A stretch of 53,475 bases of DNA, from positions 1 to 53,475 of the forward strand of contig CAJUMV010000030.1 in assembly GCA_910587715.1 (NCBI GenBank). Direction: 5' to 3'. Position numbers and translations under genes: made by a program. Positions 41,801 to 48,788 of this stretch are shown piece by piece. The DNA comes from an uncultured Lachnospiraceae bacterium (GTDB lineage Bacteria; Bacillota; Clostridia; Lachnospirales; Lachnospiraceae). The notes under the pieces were generated by a model. It saw only the letters and a list, made by a program, of their open reading frames with translations, made no database searches and was not told the origin of the DNA. Each line of letters begins with the position of its first letter. Positions within the stretch are counted from its first letter, which is position 1.

Positions 41801-44769
41801 CGGTCAAAGGTGATGACCCAGATTATGTGGGCAGCGCAGAATACCCGTTCACGATCGCAAAGGCGGACGCCGCCGTGCGGGCGAAAGACATGGTCGTGCT
41901 GATGCAGGCTGGCGGCGGCACGGTTTCCGTGGGACAAAGCGGCGTGGGAGAGAATACTTTCGGCTATGAGACGTCGGGGCTTCTGAACGGGGACAAGCTG
42001 ACGACAGCCCCGTCTTATACCGTCACGACGGACGAAGAAGGAAAAAATGCCGTTTCCTCGATCGACATTTCAAAGGCGGGCGAGTATTACATCCAGCCGT
42101 CGAACGCGGATGCGGGGATGAATTATAACCTGACCTGCAGACCCGGCATTCTCATGGTGTCGGAGGAGCGGGTGGCGTATACAGTCACCTTTGACGGTAT
42201 GGGACACTGCGAAGGTTTCAGAAAGGGCGGCATCAAGTCGGGCGCGCTGCTGGAACTGACAGAGGAGCAGCGGATGCCGGCAGCGAAAGAGCCGGGATAT
42301 GTGTTCGCGGGCTGGTACAAAGATAAGAGCTTTGCCAAAGGAAAAGAGTGGAACTTCGATACGGACACGGTGCAGTCCGACCTGACCCTGTATGCCTGCT
42401 GGCTGACTGTGGCGGCGCAGGACGGAAGCGGCTTAAAGCTGTGCGTGCAGGAGCTCCCGGATTTGGTCTATACGGGAAGCGCGCAGAAACCGGCGGTGAC
42501 CGTGTATGACAGCGACGGCGAAACGCTTTTAAAAGCCGGGAAGGATTATACCGTAAAATACGTCAACAACACCAATGCGGTGGCAGTCGGCGAGGATGGG
42601 AAGCCTGCTGAGGCGGGCGGAACCGCCAGCGTCGTGAACCCGGGGAAAAGCAATGAAGAAATAACGGATGTTATCGGACGCTTTCGTAAAGATTACCCTT
42701 ATGTGGTCATTACGGGCAAGGGAAATTATACGGAGACGATTTACCGGAACTTCCTGATTCTTCCGGCGCAGATTGCGGCGGATGCGGGAACGACGGTACA
42801 GGCGGGCGATACGCCCCTTGCGGCGGGCTTTACCCTGAAATACACGGATCAGCTTGTGGTGAATCAGACGAAGGAGCAGAAGCCCTTCGGCTCCATGAAA
42901 TACAAGAAAGGGATGAAAGCGGGGACGGACTTCACCGTGACGCTCGGCGTGGCGCATGGAGAGGGAGCCTTTGACGCTGGGAAGAATCCCCTTGCCGCAG
43001 ACTGGACAGCGGAAGGAACGCTGAATGCGAGGAAACAGTATACGCTGCCAGCGATTCCCAAGGGCTGCAGCGGCGCCTTCACCCTGACGGTTACCGGACA
43101 GGGCAACTACACAGGCGCAGTCAGGCGAAAGCTGTATGTGTCTGACAAGCAGAAGCTGATGAAGAACGCGTCCATCACCCTTGGCAAAAACCAGAAGACA
43201 TTTGCTTACACGGGGAAAGACGTGGAGCTGACGCCCGGATATTATAACGCAGAGACAAAGAAATATCATAAAGTGACGGCATCCGGCACGGTAGACACTG
43301 CTGCTGCGGAGAATGCGAACGACATGTTCCTTGTGAAAGCGGGGAAGAATGGAAAGACCGGCGGGGAAAGTCTGGTCTGGGGAAAGGACTACACCATCGA
43401 CTACGCGGGTACAAACCGCGCGGCAGGCACGGCGACCATGACCCTTACGGGGATAAACGGGTATGTGGGTACGAAGAGCGTCACCTTCAAGATTACGGGC
43501 ACGAAGTTCGCGTCGAATACCATTGACGTAAAGACTTATGACAATGCCATGCAGAGTGAGCCGCAGACGGACGCTTTCCGTGCCTCCATGCCCTATATCG
43601 GGAGGGCGGTGACACAGAATAAGGTCACGCTGACAACGAAAGTAACCCGAAATAACCCGACGGCAAAGGTGCTTGTTTACGGCGAGCATTACACCATCAG
43701 TTATAAGAATAACGTAAAGAAGGGCACCGCTACCATGACCTTTACGGCAAAGCCCGCGTCAGGCTATACCGGCAGCTTTAAGAAGACCTTCAAAATCGTG
43801 CCGCAGGAGCTGAAAAAGGAAAAACTGACAGTAATATCACCAAACAGCGCGACGGCTTACAGCAAAAACGGGGCGAAGCTCACCTTTACGGTCACGGATG
43901 AAGCGGGGACGGTGCTGCGCGAAGGCACGGATTACACGGTGAAATATAAGAATAACGGTGCGGTGACAACGGCGCAGACGGCTGAGAACAAGAAGCCCCT
44001 TTTGACAGTTACGGGCAAAGGAAACTATGCAGGAAAGGTGGAAGTGTCCTTTACAATCATACCGACGCCGCTGGAGCAGGCGATGGAGGATGGAACTGTC
44101 ACCGTATCGTGCGCGCAGGTGCAGAAGAAAAATGGCATGAAGTTCAAGGATTTTAAGTTTAAGCTTGTGGAGGGAAAGAAAGCTCTCAGTGCAGGCGAGA
44201 CGAAGGATTATGTCATTGACGAGACGAAGTGCACGCCGGAAATCATAAAAGCCTACGCGGATGCGCTGGCGGCTGTGGAAGCGTCCGCAGGCGCAGATGC
44301 TGCCACGACCGGTACGCCGCTGCCGCAGGAACCTGTAGTGAAGGTGACGGGAAAGAACGGTTATGCCGGAGGAGCGGATGTAGAAATTCCGCTCGGAAAA
44401 TACATTTACGCCCAGAAGCTGAACACGGCAAATCTGTATGTGATTGTGTCGGAAGGAGCCGGGCAGAGTGTCTATACCGGGGAACAGGTTACGCCTGCCG
44501 TGGCGGTGTACTATGGAGAGAAAAACGCAGTCAGCGTGGCGAAGAAGGATAAGGAGAAGGACGGGACAAAACTGACCGCGGCGAACGGCAAATACAAGCT
44601 GACGAAGCTGACCGCCAAAACAGGAGAGACGGACGGTGACTATACCGTAAATTACGGCGCGAACATCGCGTCAGGCAAAAACAAAGGCAGCGTGACAGTC
44701 ACCGGGGCAGGAAGATACGGCGGCAGCGTGACGGTCAAGTTTGAGATTGGGAAGAAAGCGATTTATTAA
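38821..44769 (+). CDS. Giant secreted BspA-repeat surface protein
   Basis: The product is 1982 residues. A signal peptide spans ~1-36. An acidic Gly/Asn/Pro/Asp low-complexity region runs to ~165. About ten to twelve 25-26-residue BspA/DUF285 leucine-rich repeats fill ~235-555, each of the form L-D-x-S-x-F-D-T-x-x-V-T-x-M-x-x-M-F. An Ig-like domain (~615-705) and a row of MBG/Ig-type beta domains follow, with one Listeria-Bacteroides (InlB B-type) repeat at ~1119-1195 (FAGWYKDKSF). The family is linked to adhesion. No LPxTG, SLH or other wall anchor is seen at the C-terminus, so attachment is unexplained. AGGGAAAAGAGA precedes the ATG. Repeats could recombine, so assembly should be checked. 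Confidence 0.9.
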   Translation: MRQTKKAGKTRRRLITGLFCISLFAADVASVMPVWAQDNAAAVEQTQGSDESVAGEVQTPDDGNREGAAENPGGDNGEDKVTNPGGEGGENQTQNPDEGKDGDDVQNPDDGTDGDNTQNPDGGDEVIDDPEEEPDASEEDETPEEEETDSVSDNSVSENDMEVIGEVRALAVPADAIASGKYGNITWVIDADGKMTVEGTGDYGESRRQNGIKPNAPWLKYADSIISAEVAVSGMTDAYRMFYNCKNLRSVDFSKSDTSSVVYMDYMFDSCAKLTEINLGMFKTDSAITMERMFNLNSPIESLDLSSFDTSKVTNMSFMFASCYKLVNLDISSFDTSQVTTMRGMFSGCHKLNKLDVTHFDTGNVTDMSQMFACDGLTSLDVSGFNTSRVTNMESMFLCNGLTSLDVSHFDTSSVTNMQGMFSCRNLTSLDVSGFDTAKVTRMSGMFSTCSALTGLDLSNFDTGSVTDMGAMFQNCRSLTDLNLGNFNTSNVQNMSDMFSYCESLRSLNISSFDTGNVTSMGSMFTGCLSLQTLNLSNFNCGKVTDVNSMLYLGINKPYAANVIYTPCSLSVKCELPGNKFGKVTDKWYDVNGNEYIELPQNLAHSIMLYKNKVPEKVEAHITAVKTKRAYTCGEKINTDDLTVTYYGSEGSVKKLAEKTNEADGYTTNAAQIDTNEPGEKKLVVTYQSGGTALTAEIILTVTYGLTADDTTVTLPSEKYTYDGQPKTPKPSVSYKKADNTTATLTAGTDYTVSYRNNINAYEFAEDSADGSMAAPAVIIKGAGSYSGTVTKTFAIGKAAAPEKEYHSVMAAQCTQARENRKIDLTGCFKDCGAKTGYEITNVTDTESIFSKKPVTADIKNGVLTYGTKATEEGKSAFLTIKVSFRNYQDASLTVVVCMVAKKAAVISGIEMQDSVYNGAPVSFGGTAVVKAADGTDLTGKVSLVYHYSGTMADGTAYPTRADGGSAAGGTEGAPDGSGTESPVNAGSYKLTVSVKGDDPDYVGSAEYPFTIAKADAAVRAKDMVVLMQAGGGTVSVGQSGVGENTFGYETSGLLNGDKLTTAPSYTVTTDEEGKNAVSSIDISKAGEYYIQPSNADAGMNYNLTCRPGILMVSEERVAYTVTFDGMGHCEGFRKGGIKSGALLELTEEQRMPAAKEPGYVFAGWYKDKSFAKGKEWNFDTDTVQSDLTLYACWLTVAAQDGSGLKLCVQELPDLVYTGSAQKPAVTVYDSDGETLLKAGKDYTVKYVNNTNAVAVGEDGKPAEAGGTASVVNPGKSNEEITDVIGRFRKDYPYVVITGKGNYTETIYRNFLILPAQIAADAGTTVQAGDTPLAAGFTLKYTDQLVVNQTKEQKPFGSMKYKKGMKAGTDFTVTLGVAHGEGAFDAGKNPLAADWTAEGTLNARKQYTLPAIPKGCSGAFTLTVTGQGNYTGAVRRKLYVSDKQKLMKNASITLGKNQKTFAYTGKDVELTPGYYNAETKKYHKVTASGTVDTAAAENANDMFLVKAGKNGKTGGESLVWGKDYTIDYAGTNRAAGTATMTLTGINGYVGTKSVTFKITGTKFASNTIDVKTYDNAMQSEPQTDAFRASMPYIGRAVTQNKVTLTTKVTRNNPTAKVLVYGEHYTISYKNNVKKGTATMTFTAKPASGYTGSFKKTFKIVPQELKKEKLTVISPNSATAYSKNGAKLTFTVTDEAGTVLREGTDYTVKYKNNGAVTTAQTAENKKPLLTVTGKGNYAGKVEVSFTIIPTPLEQAMEDGTVTVSCAQVQKKNGMKFKDFKFKLVEGKKALSAGETKDYVIDETKCTPEIIKAYADALAAVEASAGADAATTGTPLPQEPVVKVTGKNGYAGGADVEIPLGKYIYAQKLNTANLYVIVSEGAGQSVYTGEQVTPAVAVYYGEKNAVSVAKKDKEKDGTKLTAANGKYKLTKLTAKTGETDGDYTVNYGANIASGKNKGSVTVTGAGRYGGSVTVKFEIGKKAIY

Positions 44770-44781
44770 GAGAGACGCAAA

Positions 44782-44819
44782 AAATCAGGAGCATTCTATG
44801 ACGGGAGTGCTCCTGATTT
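44782..44819. terminator. Bidirectional terminator between converging genes
   Basis: AAATCAGGAGCA (44782-44793) and TGCTCCTGATTT (44808-44819) form a perfect 12-bp stem with A-rich and T-rich flanks. It ends the surface protein gene and the DUF6062 gene. Confidence 0.9.
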
Positions 44820-44826
44820 CGTGTTT

Positions 44827-45588
44827 CTATTTGTTTGCCTGATATGGCGGGTCGGCGGGATATCCGCCCTTCAATTTCTGCATACCGCGCTGGATGGCAT
44901 CCCTTGAGTTTTTCCAGTCCGCGTCCTTGTTGCGGTAGTCGAATTTTTCCACGAGCCAGGAGACGTCCTCCGAAAGCCGCGCCATATTCGCTTCCATCAG
45001 CGGGAAGACCATATCGTAAAATTCTTTTTTCTCCTTATCGTTCAGCCGGCTGTCCGCCGCCTCGCACAGATCGCCGAAGTGGCGCAGACAGAAGCCTTTG
45101 CTCTCCGTTACCTTTGCGCGAAATTCGGCATCCTTTTTGAACATGACGAAAAAGGTGTCCAGATAGCGCTCGTAGGTGTCCGCATAACGTTTGCAGATAT
45201 AGCAGGAAGCGTCTTTTTCCGCCGCCCAGATACCGATGGGGTTCGTGCGCTCGGTCTGTTTTTTGAATTTATCCTTGAGGGAAGTTTTTCCGGGTGCGAA
45301 CGCCTTGATTTTTTCGTGGAGCTCCTGATTCATCTTCTGGTAATGCGTTTTCAGAATCCACGCGTTTCCCAGCGTGTTGCCGTAGTCAAACATTTTCTTG
45401 AAATGATTTCTGCAAAAGCCCTCTTTATCGGTCTGTTCCCGCACATCGCTCTCCATGTAGGAGGAGCCGGAGCCGAGGACGAAATCCAGAAGGTCCTGTT
45501 CCACATTGCGTTCGATAAAGCAGAAAGGGCATTCATCCTGCGCGTTGATGGCGTCGTTTAAGGGGATGGTGTATAGTTTTTCTTTCAT
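44827..45588 (-). CDS. DUF6062 family protein, cysteine/histidine rich
   Basis: The product is 253 residues, without a signal peptide. Cys/His pairs recur in two similar halves: CPFC (~20) with FCRNHFKK (~58), and CYIC (~129) with FCLRHFGDL (~166). This looks like a duplicated metal-binding unit. I recognise the family from Clostridia as DUF6062, but its role is unknown. AAAGGAGCCTTACTT precedes the ATG. It is transcribed toward the surface protein gene and away from the AbrB-like gene. Confidence 0.75.
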   Translation of the reverse strand: MKEKLYTIPLNDAINAQDECPFCFIERNVEQDLLDFVLGSGSSYMESDVREQTDKEGFCRNHFKKMFDYGNTLGNAWILKTHYQKMNQELHEKIKAFAPGKTSLKDKFKKQTERTNPIGIWAAEKDASCYICKRYADTYERYLDTFFVMFKKDAEFRAKVTESKGFCLRHFGDLCEAADSRLNDKEKKEFYDMVFPLMEANMARLSEDVSWLVEKFDYRNKDADWKNSRDAIQRGMQKLKGGYPADPPYQANK

Positions 45589-45672
45589 AAGTAAGGCTCC
45601 TTTCGTGGGCAGCAGATGCCATATGTTTCCTATAGTATAGCATCCCGAAAGCGAGAAGAAAAGAGAGGGCGG

Positions 45673-45720
45673 ATGTAAAATTCTTTACATAAAACTATAT
45701 TTATAGTACAATTATGTAAA
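45673..45720 (+). promoter_or_regulatory. Promoter overlapped by three ATGTAAA operator half-sites
   Basis: The promoter is TTTACA (45684-45689), 17 bases, TACAAT (45707-45712). Half-site ATGTAAA occurs at 45673-45679 and 45714-45720, and as its complement TTTACAT at 45684-45690, so the -35 and -10 boxes are both bracketed by inverted pairs. A CCACT/AGTGG stem (45721-45734) follows. The layout suggests repression, perhaps by the AbrB-like product encoded next. Confidence 0.6.
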
Positions 45721-45758
45721 CCACTATAAAGTGGAAAAAACGTAAAAGGGAAAAAACA

Positions 45759-45899
45759 ATGAAAGTACAAGTGAAAAATGAGGGAATGCTCTGTCTCCCT
45801 GCACAGGCAATGGCAGCTTTTGCCATTCGAGAGCGGGATATTCTGGACTGCAGCCTTACGCAGACAGGTATTCTGCTGACACCTATCATCCCGGCGTAA
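45759..45899 (+). CDS. 46-residue AbrB/MazE-like swapped-hairpin DNA-binding protein
   Basis: The short product begins MKVQVKNEGMLCLPAQAM and ends ILLTPIIPA. The spacing of hydrophobic residues, the Gly-x-hydrophobic-x-x-Pro (GMLCLPA), the AFAIRERDIL stretch and the G-I-L-L-T-P strand match the AbrB/SpoVT/MazE N-terminal fold, which dimerises and binds palindromic DNA. AAAAGGG lies seven bases before the ATG. The regulator gene that follows starts four bases after its stop, so they form an operon. It could be a truncated AbrB-type regulator or an antitoxin-like protein. The call rests on pattern, not on a profile search. Confidence 0.55.
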   Translation: MKVQVKNEGMLCLPAQAMAAFAIRERDILDCSLTQTGILLTPIIPA

Positions 45900-45902
45900 A
45901 GT

Positions 45903-46460
45903 ATGGCAGGGCTGAAAAAAATTGACGTACAGATTGAATGCTTTGGCAAATTCAGCATTTATCGGAATGGGCGTTATCATCCGATGAAAAACAAGAAAGC
46001 GGAAGAGCTGCTTTCCTACCTTTGCTGCAACGGCGGAAAAGCGGTCAGGAAGAGAATGCTGGAGGAGCTTATGTGGGCGGAAGCGGAACGGGGCAGAGCC
46101 CGGGACAGTCTGTACAAGGTGTGTGCGTTTTTGAACGGGTGGCAGGAGAGGGAAGGGGTTGCGCTGCCGCTTGCCATATACAGAGAGGAGATTTATCTGG
46201 ATACGGAGCTGATAGAGCTGGACTTGCAGAAGTTTTTCAAGTGTCTCAACAGTGAAAAGGTGGAGGACTGGGAACGTGCGGAACGGCTTTATACGGCTCC
46301 TCTTTTATTTGAAAACAGCTATGAGTGGGTGGAGGACTACGAAGCCGTTTATGATATGGCGTATTACGAAGCGCTGGGCAGGCTCTTAGATTATTATGAA
46401 AAAGAGGAAAATAAGGAAAAGATTCTCTACTACAGCAGGAAGTTAAAAGGATTCCGATAA
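45903..46460 (+). CDS. Stand-alone SARP/BTAD-type transcriptional regulator
   Basis: The product is 185 residues. A winged-helix domain of the OmpR type (~8-95: IECFGKFSIYRNG, KAEELLSYL, ARDSLYKVCAFLN) is followed by an all-helical BTAD-like segment (~98-185) rich in Tyr and Glu. SARP regulators bind direct repeats spaced by a helical turn just upstream of a -10 box and recruit RNA polymerase. There is no receiver domain. Four 11-bp-phased repeats begin at the last codons of this gene, which points to control of the gene downstream. The ATG at 45903 is four bases after the AbrB-like gene, so translation is likely coupled. Confidence 0.75.
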   Translation: MAGLKKIDVQIECFGKFSIYRNGRYHPMKNKKAEELLSYLCCNGGKAVRKRMLEELMWAEAERGRARDSLYKVCAFLNGWQEREGVALPLAIYREEIYLDTELIELDLQKFFKCLNSEKVEDWERAERLYTAPLLFENSYEWVEDYEAVYDMAYYEALGRLLDYYEKEENKEKILYYSRKLKGFR

Positions 46461-46506
46461 CTTTCCGATTTGTTTACGGAAACTTTCCGAGTCTCCATGC
46501 TACACT
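46452..46506 (+). promoter_or_regulatory. SARP-type operator: four direct repeats at 11-bp spacing plus -10 box
   Basis: TTCCGA occurs at 46452, 46463 and 46485, with the related TTACGG at 46474, giving four repeats exactly 11 bases apart. The last two full copies share CTTTCCGA. Ten bases after the final repeat is TACACT (46501-46506), and no -35 box exists at the right distance, as expected of an activator-dependent promoter. The first repeat lies within the end of the regulator gene. Confidence 0.7.
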
Positions 46507-46572
46507 GACGTCATCAGACAGAAAGCGCAGCTGCAAAATGTTTGAAAAAAAGAAAAATGGAGGAAATGAATT

Positions 46573-47184
46573 ATGGCAACACCCTATGTACTTAATGTAG
46601 ACCATCAGGGGACATCCTGTGGTGATTTCTGTATCTACCAGACCTATGAGGATTAGGATGAGGATATCCGTTCTCTCGTATGGTTCAGCAAGACGGCGCA
46701 TCCCGGGACTAAGCTGAAATTCGGCTGGGATATCGACTACAGCTTCGCATGGTGCGAGGAAGGTTCGCTGGAGCCCGGCGTGGTATTCCATGCATCCGAA
46801 GTGCGCAAAGCCGATCCTTCGGATCCGACCAAAAACTCCATCGCTTTCAAGCGGGAGAACGGTGCGTACCATTTTGTGGAATCCGGCCACAAGACGATGC
46901 AGGGCAAGCTGGGAATCAGATGCGACGGTTCCATTCCGGCAGGCAAGGCATCCATCGGTATCGGCATGTCCGGCAATCCGGTGTTTGCAAGACCTGCGGA
47001 TCCCAATCTTCAGTACACCTTCGGGCTGCATCCGAAATACTGGATTGCGTTCGGTGATTTTGAGGAGGGAGAGGTCATCGACCTTAACCGCATGACCCAG
47101 AGATTTGAGATTAAGTTCCCGATCAACCAGTATGAGAGATCGATCAAGCTTACGCCCAACAACTCATGGGAAGCGATTGACTAA
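46573..47184 (+). pseudogene. RhiA-like protein gene interrupted by in-frame amber codon
   Basis: From ATG 46573 (GGAGG upstream) the frame reads 27 codons to a TAG at 46654-46656 (GAT-TAG-GAT-GAG). It then continues open in the same frame to 47184, 204 codons in all. The full product is soluble with an Ig-like character (WFSKTAHPG, WDIDYSFAW, GIGMSG, YWIAFG). From memory it resembles RhiA-type proteins, a loose match. No in-frame start with a ribosome-binding site follows the stop. The remaining 175 codons show no frameshift, so the stop is either recent, a sequencing error or read through. It lies under the SARP-type promoter. Confidence 0.65.
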
Positions 47185-47207
47185 GAGACATATATGTCCA
47201 AAGAAGC

Positions 47208-47243
47208 GGGCCGGCAGACGAATTGGACTGCCGGTCCTTCTTT
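47208..47243 (+). terminator. Terminator after the RhiA-like gene
   Basis: GGGCCGGCAG (47208-47217) and CTGCCGGTCC (47228-47237) pair with one G-U and are followed by TTCTTT. Confidence 0.85.
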
Positions 47244-47294
47244 AAGCAGAAAAAGAAGCATACTGCGGTTTCATGCTTCAGAATGGAGGAGACG

Positions 47295-48740
47295 ATGATA
47301 TTACAAAATGAGGATTACAGGGAACGCGGCGTTACGATAGCGATAGACCATAACATCCGGATGATGAAGGCGGACCGGAGGGGATGGTTTTATAAAAAGT
47401 GGCCTGGGCTGACTTCGGGAACCGGGAGGGAAGGCGAGCTGGAAAAGAATCTGGAAGGGCATATGAAATATCTGCAGGAGGAAGGGCAGCAGCTTACCGG
47501 AAACGAGATGCTGCTTCCTGACTTTTGGAAAGTGAAGGATGCGGAAACAAAGCTCAGACAATGGCTGACGGTCGGGGAACATACGGATACGATAAAATAT
47601 ATCTGGGATGAGTTTAACAGGAAATTTATCAGGACCGGCGATCTGTTTGAGGACAGGGACTTTTATTTGGAGTATCATCGCCAGTTTTTCTTGGAATGTC
47701 TCAGGGACAGGATCGATTATGTGGAGCTCCGCTGCGGCTTTCAGGATTTTGCGGGCGGGCAGGCTGCGGTGCAGCATGATGTTATTTTGAATCAGTCACC
47801 AGATTTTCTGGATGTGCTGGAGGAAGCGAGAAAAGCGGCGATGGATGCGTACATGGAAGAGGCGAGAGGGAGCGGCTGGAATCCGCCTTACGGGGAAATC
47901 GGGCTGGGCGTGATCCTGTGTGCGAGGAGAGATTTAGATACCGATAATCCGGACCAGAGGCTGAAGTTGATGCGGAAGCTGGATACGGCGATAGCATGGA
48001 AGATCGGACCTTACGGAAAACGGATAAAAGGGTTTGATTTTGTCAGCGAGGAGGACCGCGGGAAGACAAGCTATTCCTACTACAAGGATATCATATACGG
48101 CGAAGTGTTCGACGGGTATGAGGAAGGTTCTCCAGAGGAAGGAGCCTTTAAGCCTTTGAAGCTGCAGTATAAGCTGATCGGCGTTTCCCGAATGGAAGTG
48201 ATGGAGCTGATGCTTCATGCCGGAGAGAGTCTGTGGATGGAACAGGAAAATATCATAGACGCAAAGATTGTGTCAAAGAGCAGGATAGGACATGGATTTC
48301 AGATGCTGGAATTTCCGTCTGTGCTGATGGATTATCTGTTTGGAAGAAGTACGGATTCTCCCACAGGTCCCGTGCTTGAGGTGTGCCCGATCAGCAACCA
48401 GATGCTCAGGTATTTTCCTGACATCAGAAACCATTACGCGCTGATGCTTATGAAGCTTGGCGTGCCCTGCGTACTTTGCAATGACGACCCGCAGATATTG
48501 GAGAATCCCGGTCTTTCCTATGATTTCTGGGAAATGTATATGGCGTCGGACGGCGGTCTGATGATGGTCAAGGGGCTGGTGTTCACGGCATTCGTATTTC
48601 AGCATCAGGACAGGAAGGAGCTTCCTTTGAGTGAATGGGAGGATGGTATCTACGCGGACTGTCTGCAGGATTTCAAGGAGAAATACTGGATTCCTTTTCT
48701 GGAAGAAATGGCGGAATATTTCGGAGAGGATGAGGAATAA
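47295..48740 (+). CDS. Adenosine deaminase-superfamily protein (ADA2/ADGF-like), N-terminal HxH missing
   Basis: The product is 481 residues. The C-terminal half keeps the deaminase landmarks: LHAGE with H308 and E311, RIGHG with H333, LEVCPISNQML, and the metal ligand and base in NDDP (D397-D398). The TIM-barrel order suits the ADA/ADGF group. The first-strand HxH that supplies two zinc ligands in working enzymes is not visible anywhere in the N-terminal 130 residues, which instead form a charged helical region. The protein may be inactive, or the metal site may differ. GGAGGAG lies just before the ATG at 47295. An in-frame ATG at 47283 is less likely. Confidence 0.75.
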   Translation: MILQNEDYRERGVTIAIDHNIRMMKADRRGWFYKKWPGLTSGTGREGELEKNLEGHMKYLQEEGQQLTGNEMLLPDFWKVKDAETKLRQWLTVGEHTDTIKYIWDEFNRKFIRTGDLFEDRDFYLEYHRQFFLECLRDRIDYVELRCGFQDFAGGQAAVQHDVILNQSPDFLDVLEEARKAAMDAYMEEARGSGWNPPYGEIGLGVILCARRDLDTDNPDQRLKLMRKLDTAIAWKIGPYGKRIKGFDFVSEEDRGKTSYSYYKDIIYGEVFDGYEEGSPEEGAFKPLKLQYKLIGVSRMEVMELMLHAGESLWMEQENIIDAKIVSKSRIGHGFQMLEFPSVLMDYLFGRSTDSPTGPVLEVCPISNQMLRYFPDIRNHYALMLMKLGVPCVLCNDDPQILENPGLSYDFWEMYMASDGGLMMVKGLVFTAFVFQHQDRKELPLSEWEDGIYADCLQDFKEKYWIPFLEEMAEYFGEDEE

Positions 48741-48788
48741 CGGAGGGGCGGCAGGACGCTGCCCTTTCTGATGAAAGGGAGGAGAACG

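Noticed and set aside
42529..43689. 386-codon and neighbouring long minus-strand frames inside the surface protein gene
   Set aside because: They are shadows of the repetitive coding sequence on the plus strand, with no promoter or start signals.
46654..46656. Selenocysteine recoding at the internal stop
   Set aside because: Selenocysteine uses TGA, not TAG, and no SECIS-like hairpin directly follows.
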